Positions 1 to 9,033 are shown, counted from the stretch's first letter. The stretch is 64,000 bases of DNA from an uncultured Catenibacillus sp. (GCA_934339005.1 CAKRHR010000006.1:1-64000), one strand, 5' to 3'. A program made the numbers and translations. Notes: generated by a model not told the origin, from the letters alone.

Positions 1-113
1 AATCCCCAATATGTTGCTTTGGAGTTTTTGCATTGTTCAAATATATCACTGGCATGACGCACTGTTAAATCATTGTAAGTCAACATCACTATCAACTCAG
101 GTACTTTGTTCAT
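1..113 (-). CDS. Partial conserved hypothetical protein (N-terminus only)
   Basis: The first 37 codons of a minus-strand gene are present; the rest lies before the window. The translation begins MNKVPELIVMLTYND and continues to the edge without a stop. An AGAGGG ribosome binding site lies just upstream of the ATG, which supports a real start. The N-terminus resembles a family of uncharacterised Firmicute proteins of roughly 240 residues, but this is from memory of the family style. No function can be given from this fragment. Confidence 0.6.
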   Translation of the reverse strand, partial: MNKVPELIVMLTYNDLTVRHASDIFEQCKNSKATYWG

Positions 114-220
114 TTATAATCCCTCTTTTTTATGTTAATCAGCCACTCCGTCATAATATAATTCTACCGGAGTTTTTTGTATAATAACAAAACTTTCTAT
201 TAAATTTTTTACTATACAAA

Positions 221-256
221 AATCCTGGTTGTCAGACTATCTAAACAACCAGGATT
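221..256 (-). terminator. Intrinsic terminator after the EIIC gene
   Basis: A perfect 12-bp stem (221-232 with 245-256) has a 12-base loop. On the minus strand it is followed by TTTTTGTATAGT. It lies about 80 bases after the stop of the PTS-like gene. Confidence 0.8.
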
Positions 257-333
257 GTCTTTTCATATACCGCTTTCAGTATATAATAATTAAGCTATTT
301 CATCAAGTTTTTTCCGGCATTCTTAAGGAAATC

Positions 334-1428
334 TTAATCCAGTTTCATATCGCCATCTTTGATCCAGCCGATTTTCTTTAAAATGAAATTAAATACAAGG
401 CTTAATACTGCCGGCAAGACAAATGAAATCAAAATCAGACCTACCCAGTCAAAGGCTGTGATAGCTGTTTTTGTACCGGCAGCGATATCGTCAATCCATC
501 CTGTGTACACACCAATCTGTCCGACAAGGCCGCATGTACCCATACCTGAAGATACGGCAGGACCGTTCATCTGAAGGTGGAAAACGCAGGTTGCCAGAGG
601 GCCTGTAATGACAGAAGTCAAAATAGGTGCAATCCATATGCGCGGATTCTTGACAATATTACCCATCTGAAGCATGGATGTACCAATGCCCTGTGAAATC
701 AGGCCACCCCAACGATTTTCTTTAAATGAAATCACCGCAAAACCAATCATCTGTGCACAACAGCCTGCCAACGCTGCACCACCGGCAAGTCCCGTCAGTC
801 CAAGGGCCGCACAGATGGCTGCAGAGGAAATCGGCAGTGTCAGAGCAATACCGACAAAAACAGATACTAAAATACCCATTAAAAATGGCTGTAAATTTGT
901 CGCCCACATCACAAGATTACCAAACTTCATAGCAGCCATACCAAGGGCAGGTGCGCAGGCTTTTGCCAACAAAACACCAATACCGATAGTTACAAGAGGA
1001 GTCACAAGAATATCGATTTTTGTTTCCTTAGATACCATTTTACCAAATTCAGCAGCCACAATGGCAATGATCAAGACTGCCAGTGGGCCGCCTGCGCCAC
1101 CAAGGGTATTGGCTGCAAAACCAACAGAAATCAGTGAAAATAATACGAGTGGCGGCGAGTTTAAAGCATATCCAATCGCTACCGCCATGGCAGGACCACT
1201 CATGGCACTGGCAAGTCCACCTACAGTATATTCTGTGCCATTCACCGTAGCTACAATTGCTGCTAACGGTGCAAAATGAAACTGCGTACCAATCGTATTT
1301 AGAATAGTTCCAATTAATAATGTACAAAATAATCCCTGCGCCATGGCACCAAGTGCATCAACACCATATCTTTTGGCAGAGATTACAATGTCTTTACGCT
1401 TTAGAAAAGCTTTAATTTTTTCTAACAT
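334..1428 (-). CDS. PfoR-like PTS_EIIC_2 family membrane protein
   Basis: A 364-residue, Gly/Ala-rich polytopic membrane protein with about eight to ten hydrophobic segments. The sequence style (GGAGGPLAVLIIAIVAAEFG, the SSGMGTCGLVGQIG stretch) matches the PTS_EIIC_2 family, which includes the Clostridium perfringens PfoR protein and many orphan PTS IIC proteins. No IIA or IIB domain is encoded in the protein or nearby, so sugar phosphorylation by this protein alone is not supported; a solitary transport or regulatory membrane role is possible. The start has a GAGGTGA ribosome binding site. The gene stands alone, is divergent from guaD, and ends at a strong terminator. Confidence 0.8.
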   Translation of the reverse strand: MLEKIKAFLKRKDIVISAKRYGVDALGAMAQGLFCTLLIGTILNTIGTQFHFAPLAAIVATVNGTEYTVGGLASAMSGPAMAVAIGYALNSPPLVLFSLISVGFAANTLGGAGGPLAVLIIAIVAAEFGKMVSKETKIDILVTPLVTIGIGVLLAKACAPALGMAAMKFGNLVMWATNLQPFLMGILVSVFVGIALTLPISSAAICAALGLTGLAGGAALAGCCAQMIGFAVISFKENRWGGLISQGIGTSMLQMGNIVKNPRIWIAPILTSVITGPLATCVFHLQMNGPAVSSGMGTCGLVGQIGVYTGWIDDIAAGTKTAITAFDWVGLILISFVLPAVLSLVFNFILKKIGWIKDGDMKLD

Positions 1429-1586
1429 CTTTTGTCACCTCATCTATGTCGTTAAATATTGGTCAGGCTCAAATTGACATTGCCCCAACCTGCGCTGCAA
1501 ATCATGTCGCAGCATTGTTTATAAATACTTGCTGTACAGTATAACATATGCTTTGACATATGACAAGACAGCTTTAAAAATATTTT

Positions 1587-1616
1587 TTGACCTGTATCAT
1601 AGATTTATGTTATGAT
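1587..1616 (+). promoter_or_regulatory. Candidate sigma-A promoter of guaD
   Basis: TTGACC and TATGAT are separated by 18 bases. This predicts a 5' leader of about 145 bases before guaD. The 1429-1768 intergenic stretch otherwise holds the dispersed repeat at 1622-1700 and no open reading frame I would support. Confidence 0.55.
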
Positions 1617-1621
1617 ATGAT

Positions 1622-1676
1622 GTAAATGTTAAAAATCTAACTTACGATTATACTTGCACAAATGAATACTATCTAT
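1622..1676 (+). repeat. Dispersed intergenic repeat, copy A
   Basis: This segment aligns over about 50 bases with 53282-53331. The two share the block CTTGCACAAATGAA and a preceding TCTAA(A/C)TT(G/A)CGATT block. It falls inside the predicted guaD leader. Shorter relatives lie near 29773 and 38401. Confidence 0.5.
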
Positions 1677-1768
1677 TATGCGATGATGTCAGAAATCACC
1701 AAACGCATAATTCTAAATCATTTGATTAAATCATTTTATTAAATCATTTTATATGGGGGACTTAGATA

Positions 1769-3040
1769 ATGATAACAATTATTAAAGGTCATTTTATTTG
1801 TACCGAAAAGCCTTCTGAATTTTCGGTTTATCCAAACCATTACCTGGTTGCCGAAGATGGCATTATTGAAGGATTATACGATGTACTTCCTGAAAAATAC
1901 GCAGGAGTGCCTGTTCAGGACTACGGCGACCGCATGATTATGCCGGGCTGTGTAGACCTTCATGTACACGCACCTCAGTATTCTTACCGCGGTCTTGGCA
2001 TGGACATGGAACTTCTGGAATGGCTTGAAACAAATACATTTCCTGAAGAATCCAAAATGAAGGATATTAATTACGCGAAAAAATCTTACAGCATTTTCGT
2101 TGAAAATCTTCGAAAAAGCGCTACAACCCGTGCCTGCATCTTTGCCACTGTCCACCGCGAAGCTACATTACTGCTCATGGATATGCTTGAAAATGCCGGA
2201 CTATGCACAATGACAGGCAAAGTTAATATGGACCGCAACTGTCCTGATTATATCCGCGAAGCTTCCGCCGATGCTTCCGCAAAAGAAACTATTCAGTGGG
2301 TTGAGGATGTTTTAAACCGCCATTATAAAAATACTTACCCAATTCTCACACCACGTTTTACACCAAGCTGCACCGATGAATTGATGACAAAATTAAAGGA
2401 AATCCAGATTAAATATAACCTGCCACTACAGTCACATCTGTCTGAAAATCCCGGGGAAATTGAATGGGTTCGCGAGCTTTGTCCAACATCTGAATATTAC
2501 GGTGATGCTTATGCCATGTTTGGTCTGTTTGGCAATGATTGCAAGACAGTTATGGCACATTGTGTTTATTCTGATGAAAGAGAAATCAGGCGAATGAAGG
2601 ATAATGGCGTGTTTATTGCGCATTGTCCTGAATCCAATATGAATATTGCATCTGGTATTGCACCGGTGCGTACTTATCTTGAAGAAGGCATGCATGTCGG
2701 TCTTGGCAGCGATGTTGCCGGCGGTGCAACTGAGAATATGTTTACAGCCATGGCACATGCGATCCAGGCTTCCAAGCTTCGCTGGCGTCTGGCGGACCAG
2801 TCCCTGAAACCATTAACTGCACCGGAGGCCTTTTATATGGCATCAAAGGGCGGCGGCGCTTTCTTTGGCAAAGTCGGCAGCTTTGAGCCGGGCTATGAAC
2901 TTGATGCAGTTGTCCTTGATGACAGCCGATTGAAACACCCACAGGAGCTGACTCTGGATAAACGTTTTGAACGCCTGATTTACATGGCAGATGACCGTGA
3001 GATCTATGCAAAATATGTGCGTGGCAGCCAGTTGTTCTAA
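1769..3040 (+). CDS. guaD: Guanine deaminase
   Basis: Amidohydrolase that hydrolyses guanine to xanthine and ammonia in purine salvage and catabolism; cytosolic and metal dependent. The 423 residues carry the expected metal and active-site motifs: HxH at His65/His67 (VDLHVHAPQ), His223 and Glu226 (LQSHLSEN), His264 (VMAHCVYSD) and Asp315 (GLGSDVAGG). CPESN near 286-290 is also typical of the guanine deaminase branch. Length is normal for the family. A GGGGGA ribosome binding site precedes the ATG. It is monocistronic, with a candidate sigma-A promoter upstream and a strong terminator downstream; no purine transporter is adjacent. The assignment to guanine deaminase rather than another amidohydrolase is confident. 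Confidence 0.93.
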   Translation: MITIIKGHFICTEKPSEFSVYPNHYLVAEDGIIEGLYDVLPEKYAGVPVQDYGDRMIMPGCVDLHVHAPQYSYRGLGMDMELLEWLETNTFPEESKMKDINYAKKSYSIFVENLRKSATTRACIFATVHREATLLLMDMLENAGLCTMTGKVNMDRNCPDYIREASADASAKETIQWVEDVLNRHYKNTYPILTPRFTPSCTDELMTKLKEIQIKYNLPLQSHLSENPGEIEWVRELCPTSEYYGDAYAMFGLFGNDCKTVMAHCVYSDEREIRRMKDNGVFIAHCPESNMNIASGIAPVRTYLEEGMHVGLGSDVAGGATENMFTAMAHAIQASKLRWRLADQSLKPLTAPEAFYMASKGGGAFFGKVGSFEPGYELDAVVLDDSRLKHPQELTLDKRFERLIYMADDREIYAKYVRGSQLF

Positions 3041-3072
3041 AATTCACCAATTCATTTACAAATTCAAAAAAC

Positions 3073-3118
3073 GGAAGCAGTTTTCAAATCATTTTACCTC
3101 TGATTTGAAAACACTTCC
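3073..3118. terminator. Bidirectional intrinsic terminator
   Basis: A long stem (3073-3091 with 3101-3118, one mismatch) is followed on the plus strand by ATTTTTTTAT and on the minus strand by a TTTTTTGAATT run. It separates the convergent guaD and NUDIX genes. Confidence 0.85.
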
Positions 3119-3133
3119 ATTTTTTTATCTCTT

Positions 3134-3610
3134 TTATCGCGAAATTTCCTCTCCGTCCAATACCGCCTCCACAAGCACATCGTTTTCATAACGAAGTTTC
3201 AATGAAAAGAATGGTCTGTTTTCATTTAATAATCTAAAGAAAATCTTATCACCCTCCCAGATTGGCAGGTCACAGACCTTGTCCTTTGGCACCCATTCAA
3301 GGGTTCCCTCATTACACTCACTGATTTCACCTTCATAGCCATCTGCGGTGTACAAAAACATATATTCCACAAAACTGTCATCTGTAATAAATGTAATCAC
3401 ACCGCGAAGCTTCCATGATGTCAGTCTCAGGCTTGTTTCCTCCATGACCTCCCGAAGCAGGCAATCCTCCGGGGATTCTGCATGTTCAAAATGACCGCCT
3501 ACTCCAATCCATTTATCTTTGTTGATATCCACTTCTTTTTTATCCCGGTGCATCATCAGATATGCATCATCATTTTCAATATAACACAAAGTTGTCAGAT
3601 TTGATCTCAT
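3134..3610 (-). CDS. NUDIX hydrolase
   Basis: A 158-residue protein with a complete Nudix box at residues 39-61 (GHFEHAE, then REVMEETSL). The Glu and Arg metal/catalytic positions are intact, and the usual Gly near the end of the box is Ser60. Such proteins hydrolyse nucleoside diphosphates linked to another moiety, commonly oxidised nucleotides; the substrate is not predictable here. I chose the ATG at 3610 because an AGAGG ribosome binding site lies nine bases upstream. The reading frame stays open to an ATG at 3658, but that one has a weaker site and adds residues outside the fold. The next gene upstream on this strand is the MATE exporter, which ends about 78 bases away. Confidence 0.85.
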   Translation of the reverse strand: MRSNLTTLCYIENDDAYLMMHRDKKEVDINKDKWIGVGGHFEHAESPEDCLLREVMEETSLRLTSWKLRGVITFITDDSFVEYMFLYTADGYEGEISECNEGTLEWVPKDKVCDLPIWEGDKIFFRLLNENRPFFSLKLRYENDVLVEAVLDGEEISR

Positions 3611-3687
3611 CGTTTTTATACCTCTTATTGTATTTTTCTCATATCCACATTTAAACATGGTGTTCTCTTTTTTACTTTCACAGATTT

Positions 3688-5010
3688 TTACAGTTTTTGA
3701 AACTTTTTGTGAGAATCTTTTTTTAATACACTATTAAGTGCAGCAACTGTCACAATCATTGTTATTGCTTCTGCCACAGCAAATGCCAGCCATACACCGT
3801 TCATGCCAAACAGCCAGGACATCACAACCGCACAGATGATAATTGCGACAAAACCACGCATAATTGATGAAATAAATGCGCCTTTTGCTGCCTCCATCGC
3901 ACTGAGCACACCTGCTCCCACAATATTAATTCCGGCAAATAAAAATCCGATAAAATACAATCGAAGTCCTGTGTGTGCATAAGCCGCCAGCACCGCATCC
4001 GCTTCTTTATTAAAAATCCCTGCAATCGGCTCTGTCCAAATCCACACCACGCCAAGCATCAACACCGCAAGTACCATGGCTGTCACAATTGCCATTGAAA
4101 AAGTTTTTACGATATTTTTATGTTCATTTCTGCCGTAGTACAGACTGACAATCGGCTGCGTACCCTGTGAAACACCATTAAACATAGCCACCGCCACAAG
4201 TGCTGTATTTGCCACAACACCATAAGCTGCCACGCCTGTATTTCCGGCTAATTTTAAAATAATCACATTAAACAGCGCTGTCGTGACACCGGAGGAAATC
4301 TCTCCGACAAATGCCGCCACACCGACCTGACAAGAATAAAATAATTTCTTTAAGGACGGCATCACAAGTTTTAAAGACACATTGCTTTTCTTTGAGCACA
4401 GGTGAATACAACAAATCAGCACGCCCAAAATCGGGGATAATGCTGTTGCCAGCGCAGCCCCCGTCATCCCCATGCCAAGTGGAAACATCAGCACATAATC
4501 ACCTACGATATTAAACAGACTGCTGAATAATGTGGCCGCCATCGCAATTCCCGGTGCCCCATCATTTCTGACAAAGGCATTACAGATATGATTCCAGATA
4601 AAAAATGGTGCAAAGCCCATGAAAATTCTTGTGTATGTGCATCCGACCTCAACGATTGTTGCATCTCCGCCAAGCATTGCTATAATTTGTCCCGGGAAAA
4701 ACAGCCCTAAAATCATAAAAAACAATCCGATAACCGTACCCCAGAATATAGCATTGAAAAAATAGCCATTTGCGCGCCCATCACCCTTACCTGAGGCAAC
4801 CGCATAGCGTATGGCAGAACCTACACCAATCATCACACCAATTGCAAAAATCAGGCTGTATATCGGCAGTACCAGATTCAGTGCTGTAATGCCATCTGCC
4901 CCCACCGCCTGTGCAATAAAAAATGTGTCTGCCAGAATATACAGGGAAATGCCGACCATTCCGAGTATGTTCTGTGGCACATATTTAAAAAACATTCGTT
5001 TTACAGACAT
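3688..5010 (-). CDS. MATE family multidrug/metabolite efflux transporter
   Basis: A 440-residue polytopic membrane protein with the two-lobed, twelve-helix pattern of the MATE family. The N-terminal lobe begins FFKYVPQNILGMVGISLYILADTFF and the second lobe contains NTALVAVAMFNGVSQGTQPIVSLYYG, both characteristic. MATE proteins export cationic drugs or metabolites by Na+ or H+ antiport in the cytoplasmic membrane; the substrate here is unknown. GAGGA precedes the ATG. It may be co-transcribed with the NUDIX gene, since no terminator lies between them. No regulator is adjacent. Confidence 0.9.
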   Translation of the reverse strand: MSVKRMFFKYVPQNILGMVGISLYILADTFFIAQAVGADGITALNLVLPIYSLIFAIGVMIGVGSAIRYAVASGKGDGRANGYFFNAIFWGTVIGLFFMILGLFFPGQIIAMLGGDATIVEVGCTYTRIFMGFAPFFIWNHICNAFVRNDGAPGIAMAATLFSSLFNIVGDYVLMFPLGMGMTGAALATALSPILGVLICCIHLCSKKSNVSLKLVMPSLKKLFYSCQVGVAAFVGEISSGVTTALFNVIILKLAGNTGVAAYGVVANTALVAVAMFNGVSQGTQPIVSLYYGRNEHKNIVKTFSMAIVTAMVLAVLMLGVVWIWTEPIAGIFNKEADAVLAAYAHTGLRLYFIGFLFAGINIVGAGVLSAMEAAKGAFISSIMRGFVAIIICAVVMSWLFGMNGVWLAFAVAEAITMIVTVAALNSVLKKDSHKKFQKL

Positions 5011-5076
5011 AAATTCTTCCTCGTTGATTCATTCATATTTCTAATTATTCTGATATTTTCCAAATAATTACGTATA

Positions 5077-5117
5077 AAAGGAGTTTACCAGATTATTATC
5101 CTCCAGTAAACTCCTTT
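5077..5117 (-). terminator. Intrinsic terminator after thrH
   Basis: An 11-bp stem (5077-5087 with 5107-5117) carries AAAGGAGTTTA and its complement. It lies downstream of thrH on the minus strand and is followed by a short T-rich run. It probably ends the whole lar/nickel transcription unit. Confidence 0.75.
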
Positions 5118-5225
5118 AAGTATTTTATGTTTTTAATTTTTCTGATTTTAATCGTTCAAAATCATCCCGTATTTTTTGATACCCAGACAATTTGATTTTC
5201 ATAACATACAGGCTTTTACACTAAC

Positions 5226-5831
5226 TTACAGCGCCTTTTTTATTGCAGCCAGAAGTTCATCATATGTTTCGTAAGCAGGAATCTGAGGATAATCCGCTTT
5301 AATCTGGTCTGTACTCTTGAATAAAAAGCCTGCTTTACTTGCCTGAATCATACCAAGGTCATTATGGCTGTCACCGCTTGCAATCGTATCAAAACCGATG
5401 GACTGCAGTGCTTTCACTGTTGTCAGCTTTGACTGAGGACAGCGCATCCTGTAGCCTGTGATCTCACCATTTTCCGCCACTTCAAGTGTGTTGCAGAAAA
5501 TCGTTGGCCAGCCTAATTTTTCCATCAATGGTGTGGCAAACTGTGTAAATGTATCACTCAAAATAATCACCTGAGTGATGCTTCGCAATTCATCCAAAAA
5601 TGCTTTTGCACCCTCCATTGGCTCAATTTTTGCGATTGTATCCTGAATTTCTTTTAATCCAAGACCATGCTCTTTTAATACAGACAAACGCCATGTCATC
5701 AATTTATCATAATCCGGCTCATCTCTTGTTGTGCGTTTTAATTCCGGAATGCCACTTTCTTCGGCAAATGCAATCCAAATCTCAGGAACAAGAACACCTT
5801 CCATATCAAGGCAAACAATATTCATACCCAT
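5226..5831 (-). CDS. thrH: ThrH-type phosphoserine phosphatase/homoserine phosphotransferase
   Basis: HAD-superfamily enzyme of 201 residues. The N-terminal motif CLDMEGVLVPEIW (nucleophile Asp9) is nearly identical to that of Pseudomonas ThrH, which dephosphorylates phosphoserine and can transfer the phosphate to homoserine. Motif II (ILSDTF) and motif IV (GDSHND) are present. The ATG at 5831 is chosen because GGAGG lies eight bases upstream; the longer frame would need a TTG overlapping that site. It follows larE by 94 bases with no terminator between, so it may be the last gene of the lar unit, though a serine/threonine role has no obvious link to nickel. Confidence 0.88.
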   Translation of the reverse strand: MGMNIVCLDMEGVLVPEIWIAFAEESGIPELKRTTRDEPDYDKLMTWRLSVLKEHGLGLKEIQDTIAKIEPMEGAKAFLDELRSITQVIILSDTFTQFATPLMEKLGWPTIFCNTLEVAENGEITGYRMRCPQSKLTTVKALQSIGFDTIASGDSHNDLGMIQASKAGFLFKSTDQIKADYPQIPAYETYDELLAAIKKAL

Positions 5832-5925
5832 TGTACTTTCCTCCAAGTCTTTCTTTACGCTATCACTTTACCGTGACACATTATAGACATTATATTTTTT
5901 GATTGGAAAGATGTCAAGTATAACT

Positions 5926-6771
5926 TTATTTTGCGATCTTTTTATCCATACTTCCTGAGCAAAAGCCCTCCAGGTCAAGTGTCACATAGTCAAAGCCACA
6001 GTCTTTTAACTTGCTTACAATTGTTTCCCTGTGTTTTAATACTTCCTCAAGGTCTTTGGCATCCACCTCAATTCGTGCAATATCATTGTGGACGCGCACG
6101 CGTACATTGTAAAATCCAAGGGCGCGAATCGCTTTTTCTGCCACGTCTGCCTGATGCATTTTCTCATAGGATAATGGTGTATTGTACGGAAATCTTGTGG
6201 CAAGACATGGCATCGCAGGTTTGTCACTGACAGAAAGACCATATTCTGCTGCCAGACGTCTGACATCGGCTTTTGTAAAACCGGCTTCTTTGAGCGGACT
6301 TAACACCCCAAGCTCTTTAAGTGCCTGTAAGCCTGGTCTGTATACAAACAAATCACTGTAATTAGTGCCATCCATCATGCAGGTTACGCCGAGTTTTTCC
6401 GCCAGCTCTTTCACTCTTGTAAACAGACAGTGTTTGCAAAGATAACAACGGTTTACAGGATTATTTAAAATGCCTGCCTCTGCCAGCTCGTCCACTTCAA
6501 CAACCTTATGGACTGCACCGATTTCACCGGCAACTTTTGCAGCTTCCTCGATTTCACCCACCGGATGCAGCTTTGTGTGAATTGTCACAGCGTAAACGGT
6601 TGTGTGAAATGCCACAGCCCTGCTGCAAACAAGTTTTAACAATGCTGAACTGTCCACACCACCTGAAAATGCAACCATGACGTCTTTATTGACAACGTTA
6701 TCTAAAATATCTTCAAGTACAGCCTTTTTTGCTTCATAAGTTAATTCGTTTGTATTGTTTTCTTTATTCAC
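5926..6771 (-). CDS. larE: ATP-dependent sacrificial sulfur transferase LarE
   Basis: LarE adenylates the carboxylates of the pyridinium intermediate made by LarB and donates sulfur to it during nickel-pincer nucleotide synthesis. The 281-residue protein has the PP-loop SGGVDS (about residues 36-41). The KPAMPCLATRFPY motif contains the conserved Cys (about 189) that gives up its sulfur in the single-Cys LarE class. A C-x2-C-x2-C cluster (NRCYLCKHC, about 109-115) is also visible. There is no ATG near the N-terminus. A GTG at 6771 lies eight bases after AAAGGTG and is preferred over a GTG at 6783 that overlaps the ribosome binding site. The order larB-larC-larE on one strand supports the assignment. 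Confidence 0.92.
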   Translation of the reverse strand: MNKENNTNELTYEAKKAVLEDILDNVVNKDVMVAFSGGVDSSALLKLVCSRAVAFHTTVYAVTIHTKLHPVGEIEEAAKVAGEIGAVHKVVEVDELAEAGILNNPVNRCYLCKHCLFTRVKELAEKLGVTCMMDGTNYSDLFVYRPGLQALKELGVLSPLKEAGFTKADVRRLAAEYGLSVSDKPAMPCLATRFPYNTPLSYEKMHQADVAEKAIRALGFYNVRVRVHNDIARIEVDAKDLEEVLKHRETIVSKLKDCGFDYVTLDLEGFCSGSMDKKIAK

Positions 6772-6839
6772 TGTCTGGGTCACCTTTCTTTAGTCTTATT
6801 TCCGCATTAAATAACTTATCTTTTTTTATAAATAATCGC

Positions 6840-8204
6840 TTATTTGGCAGCGTTCTTAATCATCTGCATGACTTCATATAAACTGATGCCATTTTTTTCA
6901 GCTAATGCTGCGGCGCTTTCATATTCAGGATAATAGCGCACCTGACCATCCGGCAATGTGCAAATTTTAACCTGAGTTTTGCCAATTGGTGTATCTATTT
7001 CTGCCTTTTTTCTTGGAAGAATCGTACGCTCCGCTTCAATGCGTCGAATCCCAATCGTTGTTGTTTCTTCAAAAATAATCTGTTCTAATGCCGCAACATT
7101 TTCCGTATCGCAAATCACTCTGAGCAGATAGCCCGGTCGGTTTTTCTTCATAAACACAGGGGAATAATGTGCGTCCCTTGCACCGGCTTCAAGCAGACGA
7201 TTCATCAGATAACCCATGCATTCTCCACTGCAGTCATCAATGTTTGTTTCCAAAATCTGTACTTTATCGGAGGTTTGAGTTGAAACATTATGTAAACCAT
7301 CCGCAAGATTTTCCAAATTACAGTTACTGTCAATAGTTTCTTCCGATGTATCTTTAATTAACATTAACCGCAACATGCTTGGACGGCTGTATTCACGTTT
7401 ACCTGCGCCGATACCTGTCTTTTCAATTTCAAACTGTGCAGGCATCTTTTCTGATGTTTTAATGGCAGCTACAATCGCAGCACCTGTCGGTGTGACAAGC
7501 TCGCCCTCAACTTCTGTCATTTGCAATTTAAGGTGATGTGCCTGAACGATATTTGCAACTGCAGGTACAGGAATCGGCATAATGCCATGCTGACAGCGCA
7601 CAGTACCATGGCCTTCACATAAGCGGGGCACAATCACCTCAGTAACATCCAGATTATCCAGACATACTGCCACAGATACAACATCGACAATCGAATCGAC
7701 TGCGCCAACTTCATGGAAATGCACTTCATTTAATGGCACACCATGAGCTTTGGCTTCTGCCTCCGCAACAATCTCAAAAATGCGTGTGGCGATGGCTTTG
7801 GCTCTGTCACTCATCTGCGCATGTCCAATAAGATGCAAAATACCCGGCAATGTTGCATGCTCATGGTGGTGGTGCTCGTGTTCATGACAATGTTCGTGCT
7901 CATGGTGATGGTGCTCATGCCCGCCATCATGATGATGTCCATGTTCATCCTCATGATGATGGTCATGTCCATGAAGATATGCCATATCATGGTCATGGTT
8001 ATCTTTTTCCAAAATAACATTAAAATCGCATGCATCAATCCCTGATTTTTTCACACGGCTGATTGCAATCTCATAGCCGCTCACTGGCAATGATTTCAAT
8101 GCATTTAAAAGCACTTCCTTATCAGCGCCCAGGTCAAGCAGTGCAGCCACTGTCATGTCACCACTGATGCCTGACAAACCTTCTACATATAATGTCTTTC
8201 CCAT
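6840..8204 (-). CDS. larC: Nickel insertion protein LarC with long His-rich segment
   Basis: LarC inserts nickel into the pincer nucleotide in a CTP-dependent step, completing the NPN cofactor. The 454-residue protein begins GKTLYVEGLSGISGDM, the family's N-terminal signature, and ends with the LarC2-type region (VQILETNIDDCSGE, then the R-R-I-E-A-E segment). Residues 70-116 are extremely His-rich (25 of 47), a likely nickel-binding loop. In Lactobacillus plantarum larC is read through a programmed frameshift; here both halves are one continuous frame. The ATG at 8204 follows AGGAGA by eight bases; a TTG seven codons earlier is less likely. It sits between larB (73 bases away) and larE (68 bases away). 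Confidence 0.93.
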   Translation of the reverse strand: MGKTLYVEGLSGISGDMTVAALLDLGADKEVLLNALKSLPVSGYEIAISRVKKSGIDACDFNVILEKDNHDHDMAYLHGHDHHHEDEHGHHHDGGHEHHHHEHEHCHEHEHHHHEHATLPGILHLIGHAQMSDRAKAIATRIFEIVAEAEAKAHGVPLNEVHFHEVGAVDSIVDVVSVAVCLDNLDVTEVIVPRLCEGHGTVRCQHGIMPIPVPAVANIVQAHHLKLQMTEVEGELVTPTGAAIVAAIKTSEKMPAQFEIEKTGIGAGKREYSRPSMLRLMLIKDTSEETIDSNCNLENLADGLHNVSTQTSDKVQILETNIDDCSGECMGYLMNRLLEAGARDAHYSPVFMKKNRPGYLLRVICDTENVAALEQIIFEETTTIGIRRIEAERTILPRKKAEIDTPIGKTQVKICTLPDGQVRYYPEYESAAALAEKNGISLYEVMQMIKNAAK

Positions 8205-8277
8205 TTTTCTAATCTCCTGTTGCAAAATTTTCTATTAAAAATTAAGTAATTAAAATCACTGATAAAAATATAGTGAT

Positions 8278-9033
8278 TTATGCCTCCGGATGGCGTTCCG
8301 CCAGTCGATTAATCTGTGTTGCAATATAACCTGCACCATAGCCATTGTCAATATTCACAACTGAAATACCGTTGGCACAGGAATTAATCATTGTCAGCAA
8401 TGCTGACAAGCCATTCATACTTGCACCATAGCCTACTGAAGTTGGTACTGCAATGACCGGGCGGCTGACAAGCCCACCAATGACGCTGGCAAGTGCCCCT
8501 TCCATACCTGCAATCGCAATGACACAGTTTGCACTTTGAATGGTGTCCAAACGTGCCAGCAATCGATGCAGTCCGCTGACACCAACATCATAAATACGTT
8601 CGACGTTTGAGCCAAAATATTCTGCCGTCTGAGCAGCTTCCTCAGCTACTGCAATATCCGCTGTTCCCGCTGTACATACAGCAATTTTACCGATGCGGAT
8701 TTTGTCCTTTTTTTCTATTTTTAAAATATGGGAATCCACATCATACACTACCTGCGGTAAAACTTCTTTGACAATCTCATATTGGTGCTGACTGGCTCTT
8801 GTACCAAGCACCTCTCCCTCCATCTCGTATAATTTTTTATAAATTTCTACAAGATGTGCATCTGATTTTCTACTGCAAAATACAACCTCCGGAAAACCAG
8901 AACGTACTTTGCGGTGAGAATCTAACTTTGCAAAAGCCATTTCTTCAAATGGCTGGCGTTTTAAATATTTTTCTGCCTCGTCAATTGAAAGACTTCCTGA
9001 TTTAACCTGCTCAAGCATTTCATGAATATCCAT
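8278..9033 (-). CDS. larB: Pyridinium-3,5-bisthiocarboxylate pathway enzyme LarB
   Basis: LarB carboxylates and hydrolyses nicotinic acid adenine dinucleotide to give the bis-carboxylated pyridinium precursor of the NPN cofactor. The 251-residue protein has a LarB-specific N-terminal part of about 120 residues and a C-terminal PurE/AIRC-like domain (KIAVCTAGTADIAVAEEAAQ, then GMEGALASVIGGLVSRPVIAVPTSVGYG). Length is normal. GAAAGGA precedes the ATG. It is directly downstream of the DUF3842 gene and upstream of larC on the same strand. The assignment is secure from both sequence and context. Confidence 0.94.
   Translation of the reverse strand: MDIHEMLEQVKSGSLSIDEAEKYLKRQPFEEMAFAKLDSHRKVRSGFPEVVFCSRKSDAHLVEIYKKLYEMEGEVLGTRASQHQYEIVKEVLPQVVYDVDSHILKIEKKDKIRIGKIAVCTAGTADIAVAEEAAQTAEYFGSNVERIYDVGVSGLHRLLARLDTIQSANCVIAIAGMEGALASVIGGLVSRPVIAVPTSVGYGASMNGLSALLTMINSCANGISVVNIDNGYGAGYIATQINRLAERHPEA

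Noticed and set aside
1429..1768. Possible purine riboswitch in front of guaD
   Set aside because: The leader lacks the conserved J1/2, J2/3 and J3/1 blocks of the purine aptamer; only the dispersed repeat is evident.
7811..8045. Met/His/Val-rich frames opposite and alongside the larC His loop
   Set aside because: They are shadows created by the CAT/ATG-rich codons of the His-rich stretch.
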